Source: Youngiibacter fragilis 232.1 (lineage in GTDB: Bacteria; Bacillota; Clostridia; Clostridiales; Clostridiaceae). Taken from it: 36,988 nucleotides of DNA. A program made the position numbers and the translations under genes. Every line of letters begins with the position of its first letter. The first letter of the stretch is position 1. The stretch is from the NCBI RefSeq assembly GCF_000495435.3, contig NZ_AXUN02000186.1:1-36988 (forward strand). The letters run 5' to 3'. The notes under the pieces are model-generated. The model was not told the origin of the DNA and did no database searches. It saw nothing but the letters and a program-made list of their open reading frames with translations. This document shows, piece after piece, positions 8,986-15,428 of the stretch.

Positions 8986-9712
8986 GGTCTTTACTGGGGA
9001 GATAGCTTCTGGTGAGGCTATATTGAGAGGCGACGACCACAAGCATATTTCAAGGGTTCTGAGAGTAAGGGCAGGAGAGACTGTGACAGTCAACGACCTT
9101 CAGGGACATGACTTTGAAGGGATTGTAAAGGATGTCCAGAAGGACCATACAGTAATAACCATATTGAGGGGGATCGAGGGTACGAATGAAAGTCCTGTCA
9201 GGATAACCCTATACCAGGGTATGCCGAAGGCAGGCAAGATGGACCTGATCGTTCAGAAGGCAACTGAACTCGGAGCTGCAAGGATAGTTCCTGTCATCAC
9301 AGCAAGGGTGGAGTCAGCGAGCAAGGGAGAGTACAGGAAGCTGGACAGGCTCAGGAGGATTTCACTCGAAGCATCAAAGCAGTCAAAAAGGACGATAATC
9401 CCGGAAGTCGCAGAGCCTTGTGAACTGGCAAAGATCGCTGATTCCCTGGGGAGGCATGACCTGATTGTCGTGCCATATGAGAATGCGGAAGGCTATGGAA
9501 TCAACAGGCTGCGAAATGAGATAGGGGAAGCATATGACATCGCCGTTGTAATCGGTCCTGAGGGCGGATTCGAGGAAGAGGAGATCAGGCTTCTTGAAGG
9601 ACTTGGCGCAAAGGCAGTGACGCTTGGAAAAAGGATATTAAGGACTGAAACTGCAGGTATGGCAGCCATCGCCATGCTGCAGATGGCATTTGGGGACATG
9701 GGAGGCGATTGA
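8978..9712 (+). CDS. rsmE: 16S rRNA (uracil(1498)-N(3))-methyltransferase RsmE
   Basis: Methylates N3 of U1498 of 16S rRNA in the assembled 30S subunit. The 244-residue protein has an N-terminal PUA-like RNA-binding domain (about 1-70) and a SPOUT/TrmD-like trefoil-knot domain with YQGMPKAGKMDLIVQKATELG, the knot loop VVIGPEGGFEEEEI and LGKRILRTETAGMAAIAML. The start is GTG inside the end of prmA; the protein begins MHKVFTGEI, in line with relatives. The overlap suggests coupled translation. Its stop codon abuts the mtaB start directly. Confidence 0.96.
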   Translation: MHKVFTGEIASGEAILRGDDHKHISRVLRVRAGETVTVNDLQGHDFEGIVKDVQKDHTVITILRGIEGTNESPVRITLYQGMPKAGKMDLIVQKATELGAARIVPVITARVESASKGEYRKLDRLRRISLEASKQSKRTIIPEVAEPCELAKIADSLGRHDLIVVPYENAEGYGINRLRNEIGEAYDIAVVIGPEGGFEEEEIRLLEGLGAKAVTLGKRILRTETAGMAAIAMLQMAFGDMGGD

Positions 9713-11023
9713 TTGAGAGTGGCTGTGGAAACCTTGGGATGCAGAGTCAACACATATGATTCGGAAGCGATGATGGAGCTGTTCGAAAAGGACGGCTTCG
9801 AGGTAGTTGGGTTTGCTGAGAAGGCTGACGTTTATGTGATCAACACCTGCACTGTAACGAATATGGGGGATAAGAAATCCAGGCAGCATATCCACAGGGC
9901 CAAGCGCCAGAATCCTGATGCTGTTGTTGCCGTGGTCGGGTGCTATTCGCAGGTGAACAAGGAAGAGGTCGCATCAATTGAAGGTGTCGATGTTGTCCTT
10001 GGCTCAAGGAACAAATCAGAGATAGTGTTCTATGTGAACAAGGCAATGGCTGAAAGGAAGCAGGTGGTACATGTCTCTGATAACATCATGCTTGGTGCCA
10101 GATTCGAGGAACTGAGCATAAGAGGATATGAAGGAAGGACAAGGGCCTTCATGAAGATCCAGGACGGATGCAACAGGTTCTGTTCCTACTGCATAATACC
10201 CTATGCAAGGGGAGGGGTCTCAAGCAAGGACAGGAAAAAGGTGATTGAAGAGGTAAGGCTCTTGGCCGCAGAGGGCTTCAAGGAGATTATCCTGTCAGGG
10301 ATCCACATCGCATCATATGGACAGGACTTCAGGGAAGACTACGGGCTAATAGACCTCCTGGAGGATCTTGATGGAATAGACGGAATTGAAAGGATAAGGA
10401 TTGGATCGATAGAGCCGATGTTCTTCAAGGGTGAAGCAATGGAGAGGGTCTTGTCACTCAGGAAGCTTTGCCCGCATTTCCATCTGTCACTTCAATCAGG
10501 CTCGGATGCTACCCTTAAAAGAATGAACAGGAGATACACAAAAGAGGAATATCTTGATGTTGTCCTCAAGCTTAGGAAAAGTCTGCCAGGTGTATCAATA
10601 ACAACTGATGTCATCGTGGGTTTCCCGCAGGAAACCGATGATGAGTTCAGGGAGACAATGGATTTCCTTGAAAAGGTCAGGCTGGACAAGATACATACGT
10701 TCAAGTACAGCGAGAGGAAGGGGACACCTGCCGCCAGGATGACCGGTAAGGTTGACCCTAAGACAAAGGATGAAAGAAGCAGCCTGGTAATGGATCTTTC
10801 GGACAAGCTTGAGGAGAAGCATGTCTTGGGAATAGTCGGGAAGCGTGTAAAGGTCCTGTTTGAAGAAGGCAGGGATGGAGCTTACTACGGGTATACCCCA
10901 GACTACATCCGGGTAAAGACAAAGTCCCTGGAGGACATAGAAGGCCACATACGCAGAGTACAGATAACAGGTTCGGCTAAGGACACTGCATTCGGAGAAC
11001 TTTTGGACCAGCAGGAGGAATGA
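9713..11023 (+). CDS. mtaB: tRNA (N6-L-threonylcarbamoyladenosine(37)-C2)-methylthiotransferase MtaB
   Basis: Radical SAM enzyme that converts t6A37 to ms2t6A in ANN-decoding tRNAs. The N-terminal methylthiotransferase domain holds the three cluster cysteines Cys10 (LGCRVNTYDSEAM), Cys46 (NTCTVT) and Cys77 (GCYSQ). The radical SAM cluster is Cys153-x3-Cys157-x2-Cys160 (DGCNRFCSYC). A TRAM domain fills about 370-436 at the C terminus. The start is an uncommon TTG at 9713, supported by GGAGG at 9701-9705; it follows the rsmE stop with no gap. The 436-residue length is normal. It assigns to MtaB rather than MiaB by its LGCRVNTYDSEAM-type start and by its position after rsmE. Confidence 0.95.
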   Translation: MRVAVETLGCRVNTYDSEAMMELFEKDGFEVVGFAEKADVYVINTCTVTNMGDKKSRQHIHRAKRQNPDAVVAVVGCYSQVNKEEVASIEGVDVVLGSRNKSEIVFYVNKAMAERKQVVHVSDNIMLGARFEELSIRGYEGRTRAFMKIQDGCNRFCSYCIIPYARGGVSSKDRKKVIEEVRLLAAEGFKEIILSGIHIASYGQDFREDYGLIDLLEDLDGIDGIERIRIGSIEPMFFKGEAMERVLSLRKLCPHFHLSLQSGSDATLKRMNRRYTKEEYLDVVLKLRKSLPGVSITTDVIVGFPQETDDEFRETMDFLEKVRLDKIHTFKYSERKGTPAARMTGKVDPKTKDERSSLVMDLSDKLEEKHVLGIVGKRVKVLFEEGRDGAYYGYTPDYIRVKTKSLEDIEGHIRRVQITGSAKDTAFGELLDQQEE

Positions 11024-11027
11024 TAAC

Positions 11028-11369
11028 ATGGATTGTCTGTTTTGCAGGATAATTAAAGGCGAGATACCAAGCAGCCTGGTTTATGAGGATGAGAACATCT
11101 ATGCCTTCAGGGACATAGCCCCACAGGCACCTGTCCATATTCTTGTTGTACCTAAGCAGCATGTCAGTGGAATCAACGAGCTTGATGAAGTAAGCTCAGC
11201 CATTGCATCGAAGGTACTGGTGGTGATAAGGGACCTGGCAAAGAGGGAAGGTATTGCAGAATCCGGATACAGGGTTGTCATCAATACTGGAAAGGATGGA
11301 CAGCAGAGCGTCGACCATCTCCATTTCCACTTGCTTGGAGGCAGAACTTTGGAGTGGCCTCCGGGTTAA
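11028..11369 (+). CDS. hinT: HIT-family purine nucleoside phosphoramidase (HinT-like)
   Basis: Histidine-triad hydrolase of nucleoside phosphoramidates and similar adenylates; its true cellular substrate is unsettled in bacteria. The 113-residue protein begins MDCLFCRIIKGEIPSSLVYED and carries the triad His97-x-His99-x-His101 in VDHLHFHLLGG, with the usual C-terminal Trp. It lies 4 bases after mtaB and is the last gene of the prmA operon. No strong terminator separates it from the rpsU promoter, so some read-through is likely. Confidence 0.95.
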   Translation: MDCLFCRIIKGEIPSSLVYEDENIYAFRDIAPQAPVHILVVPKQHVSGINELDEVSSAIASKVLVVIRDLAKREGIAESGYRVVINTGKDGQQSVDHLHFHLLGGRTLEWPPG

Positions 11370-11374
11370 AATGA

Positions 11375-11403
11375 TTGACTGAGTTTTAAAACTGTACTAT
11401 AAT
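11375..11403 (+). promoter_or_regulatory. Promoter of rpsU-yqeY
   Basis: TTGACT (11375-11380), a 17-base spacer and TATAAT (11398-11403) make a near-consensus sigma-A promoter. It begins 6 bases after the hinT stop and leaves a leader of about 60 bases before rpsU. Confidence 0.88.
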
Positions 11404-11471
11404 AATGTATGTGTTATTTTGCCCGAATAGCTGAAGTTTTTATTTTCGACTAGCGGAGGGAGGGATAAAGA

Positions 11472-11648
11472 ATGTCAGAGATCAAGGTTGGAGAGAACGA
11501 GAGCCTCGAGAACGCACTCAGAAGATTCAAGAAGAAGTGCGCGAGAGCGGGTGTCCTCAGCGAAGTAAGAAAGAGAGAACACTACGAGAAACCAAGCGTT
11601 AAGAAGAAGAAGAAATCAGAAGCTGCAAGAAAGAGAAAGTTCAAGTAG
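11472..11648 (+). CDS. rpsU: 30S ribosomal protein S21 (bS21)
   Basis: Small basic protein of the 30S platform that contacts the anti-Shine-Dalgarno region of 16S rRNA. The 58 codons read [20 protein letters not shown] and then [20 protein letters not shown], ending in a Lys/Arg-rich tail ([15 protein letters not shown]), which is the bS21 pattern throughout. A strong GGAGGGAGGG site (about 11456-11464) precedes the ATG. It has its own near-consensus promoter and is followed 21 bases later by the yqeY-type gene, the usual neighbour in Bacillota. Confidence 0.97.
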   Translation: MSEIKVGENESLENALRRFKKKCARAGVLSEVRKREHYEKPSVKKKKKSEAARKRKFK

Positions 11649-11669
11649 TTCTTGTAAGAAGGTGATTTT

Positions 11670-12125
11670 GTGACCATTAAGGAGCAGCTTCAGGAAGACT
11701 GGAAGCAGGCTTTGAAGAGCAAGGACAAACCAAGGGCTGAGATACTTTCCATGGTGAAAGCCGCCATACTCCATGTGGAGAAGACGGACAACATCAAGGT
11801 AGAGGATGCAAAGGCTGTTGAGATACTTGCAAGGGAAGTCAAGATGCGAAGGGATGCCAACTTCGAATTCGAGAAAGGCAACAGGCAGGACCTTGTTGAC
11901 AAGAACAATTTCGAAATCGAAACAATACTAGGTTACCTTCCGAAGCAGTTGGAAGAAAAAGATATCATAAGACTTGTAGAAGACACAGCTAAGGAAATCG
12001 GGGCAAGCAGCACAAAGGACATGGGCAAGCTTATGGCGGCTCTGAAGCCTGCAACAACAGGAAAAGCCGATGGCAAGCTCGTAAGCAGCATAGTTAAGGA
12101 TTATCTGAACAGACAGGGGAACTAG
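11670..12125 (+). CDS. GatB/YqeY domain-containing protein
   Basis: A 151-residue stand-alone YqeY protein, related to the tRNA-binding tail of the amidotransferase subunit GatB. A role in tRNA metabolism is suspected but unproven. It shows the family's start (TIKEQLQEDWKQALKSKDKP, then LSMVKAAI), the central REVKMRRDANFEFEKGNRQDL region and the C-terminal helical GatB-like part with LGYLPKQL, MGKLMAALKP and SSIVKDYLN. Start is GTG at 11670, with AAGAAGGTGA just upstream. It is co-transcribed with rpsU. Its last codons and stop lie inside the stem of the terminator that follows. Confidence 0.93.
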   Translation: MTIKEQLQEDWKQALKSKDKPRAEILSMVKAAILHVEKTDNIKVEDAKAVEILAREVKMRRDANFEFEKGNRQDLVDKNNFEIETILGYLPKQLEEKDIIRLVEDTAKEIGASSTKDMGKLMAALKPATTGKADGKLVSSIVKDYLNRQGN

Positions 12126-12140
12126 TTTCCCTGTCTTTTT
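12112..12140 (+). terminator. Rho-independent terminator overlapping the end of the yqeY-type gene
   Basis: An 11-bp stem with one G-T pair (12112-12122 with 12125-12135; the innermost bases open into a loop) is followed by TTTTT. The stop codon TAG at 12123-12125 sits in the loop, so the last codons form the left arm. Confidence 0.85.
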
Positions 12141-12238
12141 GCTTTGCGTGGAAAAGGATTGGATGGACTTGGATGACTCATGTAATCTGCATAAAAGATA
12201 AATATTTAACATAAATATAAATTTTTGTTATTTAATTA

Positions 12239-12267
12239 TTGATAATGTGTTAACAATGACTTATAAT
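12239..12267 (+). promoter_or_regulatory. Promoter of the flavinylated reductase gene
   Basis: TTGATA (12239-12244) and TATAAT (12262-12267) are separated by 17 bases, in an AT-rich stretch. Transcription should start near 12274, just before an inverted repeat at 12282-12296. Confidence 0.82.
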
Positions 12268-12281
12268 AAATCTTGGATTCG

Positions 12282-12296
12282 GTGAACCAAGTTCAC
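12282..12296 (+). promoter_or_regulatory. Operator-like inverted repeat downstream of the reductase promoter
   Basis: A perfect palindrome GTGAAC-CAA-GTTCAC lies between the predicted transcript start and the ribosome binding site. Its place suits a repressor site, although a short mRNA hairpin is equally possible. The binding protein is unknown. Confidence 0.45.
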
Positions 12297-12320
12297 TTAA
12301 ATGTAAATGGAGGGAATCAT

Positions 12321-14249
12321 ATGAAAAAGTTCAGGAAGATCCTGAGTCTGGCACTTGCAGGACTCATGATCGCAGGACTCGCAGCCTGCGGAACAAAGAC
12401 ACCTACCACACCAACCGAAACTGCAACCTTCAAGGCGGGGACCTATGATGGCGAAGCAGACGGATTCCATGGAAAGATCAAGGTTAAGGTTACAGTCACC
12501 GCTACCGAGATCACAGACATCAAGGTAGAGCATACTGAGACAGAAGGACTTGGCGACAAGGCGGTTGAAAAGATCGTAGAGATGGTCAAGGTGAACACCT
12601 CATTGAAGGTAGATGCTGTAACAGGAGCAACATATTCAAGCAAGGGAATACTTGAGGCAATAACAGCAGCGCTCAAGGCAGCAGGCGCGGATGTCGAGAA
12701 GCTGAAGGCTAAGGAAATTGCCTCAGGCGAGACAAAGGGCGATGTAGAGAAGACAGCTGATGTTATAGTAATTGGCGGCGGCGGAGCAGGACTTGCTGCG
12801 GCGGTATCAGCACATCAGAATGGCGCCAAGGTAATCGTGGTTGAAAAGATGTCGAGGCTCGGCGGAAACACAATGATTTCAGGTTCAGCATACAATGCAG
12901 CGGACTCTAGCAGGCAGAGCGCTCTCACAATGACTGCACTTGAAAAGCAGACAGTTGAGAACATAATTGCCGGTACTTACGAGGATGCCCTCGTCAAGAC
13001 CTGGCAGGAGACGCTTAAGAAGGAATGGACAGAGTACCTTGCATCAGGCAAGACTACACTTTTCGATTCACCTTCACTTCACAAGCTGCAGACATACCTT
13101 GGCGGAGACAAGAAGGGTACGCCTGAACTTATAGACGTATTTGCAGACAATGCATATCCGGCAATTGAATGGCTCGAGTCATTGGGTATGGAATTCAAGG
13201 ACTATGTTTTCACAGTTCTCGGCGGACTCTGGAACAGGGCACACAAGCCTGAGAAGCCACTTGGAACCGGATTCATGGAGACCTATGAAAACTACCTTGA
13301 GAAGAACAAGGCTGACATTGAGGTTATCCTTGATACGACTGCCAAGGAATTCATAGTCAAGGACGGCGCTGTAGTTGGCGTTGCATGCGAAGGCAAGAAC
13401 GGCAAGGTAACACTCAATGCAACGAAGGGCGTCGTGCTCGCTACTGGCGGATTCGGAGCGAACGTTGAGATGAGGAACGAGTACAACACTGTACTTTGGC
13501 CGGACCTTACAAACGTAAAGACAACCAACCACACTGGAGCAACCGGAGACGGTATCGTAATGGCTGAAGCTGTAGACGCGAAGCTTATGGGAATGGAATA
13601 CATCCAGCTTCTGCCAATGGGTGACCCGGTAACAGGAAGCCTCAGCGGAAACATTGAGCAGGGTGTACAGAACAGGATATTCGTCAACAAGGAAGGTGTA
13701 AGATTCGTTGACGAGGGTGCAAGAAGAGATACTATGACTAAGGCTCTCATGGAGCAGACTGACGCATACATGTGGGTAATCGTAGACAAGAACTCGTACC
13801 CGACTGGCGACACAAAGAACAACTTCAACGAGACGATTGATGATCTGGTTGCAGCAGGAAGGGCTTTCAAGGCCGATACCCTTGAAGACCTTGCAAAGCA
13901 GATAGGAGTTGATCCGGTTGCTTTCGTCAAGTCAGTTGAGGATTTCAACAAGGCTGTAGATGGCGCTGCCAAGGATGAATTCGGAAGGACACTGTTTGAC
14001 AAGAAGATAGATACAGCGCCTTTCTATGCAGGAGCAAGAGTTCCGACTGTGCACCACACAATGGGCGGAGTAAGCATAAATGCAAATGCCCAGGTTATAG
14101 ATGCGAACGGAAACGTCATCAAGGGTCTTTATGCAGCCGGTGAAGTCACCGGAGGACTGCATGGAACCAACAGGCTTGGCGGAAATGCGCTTGCGGACAT
14201 CAACGTATTCGGAAGGATAGCAGGAAAGAACGCAGCAACAATGAAATAG
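12321..14249 (+). CDS. Lipid-anchored FMN-binding flavoprotein reductase (fumarate reductase/urocanate reductase-like)
   Basis: Probably an extracytoplasmic reductase that passes electrons to an organic acceptor with an activated C=C bond. A lipoprotein signal peptide ends in the lipobox GLAAC with Cys23. An FMN_bind domain (about 36-122) carries DAVTGAT (98-104), the motif in which ApbE-type flavin transferases attach FMN to the final Thr, here Thr104. The FAD-dependent flavocytochrome c/fumarate reductase domain (about 145-642) has the dinucleotide loop IGGGGAG (151-157), an Arg pair in DEGARRD (464-470), VHHTMGG (577-583) and NRLGGNAL with Arg618, matching the substrate-site positions of fumarate reductases. 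ATG at 12321 is chosen because GGAGGG is 6 bases upstream and the signal peptide starts there. No heme motif is present. Relatives reduce fumarate, urocanate or similar acids; the substrate here is not decidable. Confidence 0.92.
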   Translation: MKKFRKILSLALAGLMIAGLAACGTKTPTTPTETATFKAGTYDGEADGFHGKIKVKVTVTATEITDIKVEHTETEGLGDKAVEKIVEMVKVNTSLKVDAVTGATYSSKGILEAITAALKAAGADVEKLKAKEIASGETKGDVEKTADVIVIGGGGAGLAAAVSAHQNGAKVIVVEKMSRLGGNTMISGSAYNAADSSRQSALTMTALEKQTVENIIAGTYEDALVKTWQETLKKEWTEYLASGKTTLFDSPSLHKLQTYLGGDKKGTPELIDVFADNAYPAIEWLESLGMEFKDYVFTVLGGLWNRAHKPEKPLGTGFMETYENYLEKNKADIEVILDTTAKEFIVKDGAVVGVACEGKNGKVTLNATKGVVLATGGFGANVEMRNEYNTVLWPDLTNVKTTNHTGATGDGIVMAEAVDAKLMGMEYIQLLPMGDPVTGSLSGNIEQGVQNRIFVNKEGVRFVDEGARRDTMTKALMEQTDAYMWVIVDKNSYPTGDTKNNFNETIDDLVAAGRAFKADTLEDLAKQIGVDPVAFVKSVEDFNKAVDGAAKDEFGRTLFDKKIDTAPFYAGARVPTVHHTMGGVSINANAQVIDANGNVIKGLYAAGEVTGGLHGTNRLGGNALADINVFGRIAGKNAATMK

Positions 14250-14259
14250 TAGAGCTCCA

Positions 14260-14285
14260 GGAGAGGCCGATGTGGCCTCTCCTTT
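14260..14285 (+). terminator. Terminator-like hairpin after the flavoprotein reductase
   Basis: A perfect 9-bp GC-rich stem (14260-14268 with 14274-14282) is followed only by TTTACC, so the U-run is weak but termination is likely. Confidence 0.7.
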
Positions 14286-14334
14286 ACCATGCCCATAAAA
14301 TTAACCGGTTATTCAAAATATCCTTAGTCTGTTG

Positions 14335-14343
14335 TGTTATAGT
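14335..14343 (+). promoter_or_regulatory. Possible extended -10 promoter of the YhdH/YhfP-type gene
   Basis: TGT-TATAGT fits an extended -10 element, placed about 40 bases before the start codon. No -35 box is recognisable at the right distance, so the call is tentative. Confidence 0.4.
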
Positions 14344-14383
14344 TTCAATATGGAATATATGTTTATTCAGGAGGTAAAATCAA

Positions 14384-15364
14384 ATGGTTGAATACAAGGC
14401 GCTGGTAATGGACAGGAATGAAGCGGGCTTCGAGCTTGGCTACAAGGATATGGAATTCAGGGAGCTGTCTGACGGTGAAGTGAGGGTCCGCATACACTAT
14501 TCATCAGTCAACTACAAGGACAGGCTTGCTGTAGATCCGGAAACAAAGGTAATAAGGTCTTTCCCCATGGTTCCGGGGATCGACTTTGCCGGAGTGATAG
14601 CTGAAAGCAATGCCGAGGGGCTTGAAGAGGGTGATGCGGTAGTTGTGACAGGCTATGGCTTCGGCACTGACTTCAACGGCGGCTTCAGGGAATACGCTGA
14701 GGTGAGAAGTGATATGCTGGTAAGGCTGAACAAGGGGTTGACCCTGGAAGAGTCCATGATATACGGCACTGCAGGCTTCACTGCCGCATTGTCAGTTGAT
14801 GCTGTGCTTGAAAAAGGCATCAGGCCTGAAAAAGGGAAGATCCTTGTAACCGGTGCGACAGGCGGTGTGGGTTCCCATGCGATAGCGATCCTTGCGAAGC
14901 TCGGATTCAATGTGACAGCAGCTGTAAGAGACATGGAAAGCGCTCCATGGCTGATGGAGCTTGGAGCAAGTGAAGTGATTCCATTCAGTGAGGTCATGCC
15001 TCCCAAAAAGCCGCTTTCACCGGTCAAGTGGGCTGCGTGCATTGATGCGACAGGAGGGGCATCAGTTGCATCGATACTAAGCGAGATTGACAATGATGGA
15101 ATTGCAGCAATAAGCGGAAATGCTTCCGGAGTGAAGTTTGAATCCACCGTATTCCCATTCATACTGAGAGGCGTGACACTGGCAGGCATCAACTCGGTGC
15201 TTGTTAGCCAGGAAAAGAGGGAGCAAATCTGGGGGAAACTTGCCAATGAGTGGAAATCGGATGTGCTGGGTCTCCTTGTGAGGAGAAGGGTTCCATTTGG
15301 TGAACTGAAGGAAAATCTTACGACCAGGCAGACAGGAAGCGGCAGAGATATTGTTGTGTTTTAG
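14384..15364 (+). CDS. YhdH/YhfP-family NADPH-dependent oxidoreductase (acrylyl-CoA reductase-like)
   Basis: Medium-chain dehydrogenase/reductase of 326 residues. The N-terminal GroES-like domain has the family pattern SSVNYKDRLAV, then RSFPMVPGIDFAGVI. The Rossmann domain (about 145-260) carries ILVTGATGGVGSHAIAILAKLG. No zinc-binding cysteine set is seen, as expected for this zinc-free branch. Characterised relatives (AcuI/YhdH) reduce acrylyl-CoA to propionyl-CoA with NADPH, while others are annotated only as quinone oxidoreductases, so the substrate is not certain. The ATG has CAGGAGGT upstream. It follows the lipoprotein reductase across a terminator-like hairpin and precedes pgpH by 64 bases. 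Confidence 0.93.
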   Translation: MVEYKALVMDRNEAGFELGYKDMEFRELSDGEVRVRIHYSSVNYKDRLAVDPETKVIRSFPMVPGIDFAGVIAESNAEGLEEGDAVVVTGYGFGTDFNGGFREYAEVRSDMLVRLNKGLTLEESMIYGTAGFTAALSVDAVLEKGIRPEKGKILVTGATGGVGSHAIAILAKLGFNVTAAVRDMESAPWLMELGASEVIPFSEVMPPKKPLSPVKWAACIDATGGASVASILSEIDNDGIAAISGNASGVKFESTVFPFILRGVTLAGINSVLVSQEKREQIWGKLANEWKSDVLGLLVRRRVPFGELKENLTTRQTGSGRDIVVF

Positions 15365-15369
15365 GAAAA

Positions 15370-15398
15370 ATGCCATTTGCGCCGATATATGGTAAAAT
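15370..15398 (+). promoter_or_regulatory. Probable promoter of the pgpH-ybeY-dgkA-cdd-era-recO operon
   Basis: ATGCCA (15370-15375), a 17-base spacer and TAAAAT (15393-15398) preceded by TGG give a sigma-A promoter with extended -10. A second TGG-TATTAT at 15399-15407 is an alternative. Both lie immediately after the preceding gene. Confidence 0.6.
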
Positions 15399-15428
15399 TG
15401 GTATTATTCTAATGTAAAGGATGCTCCG

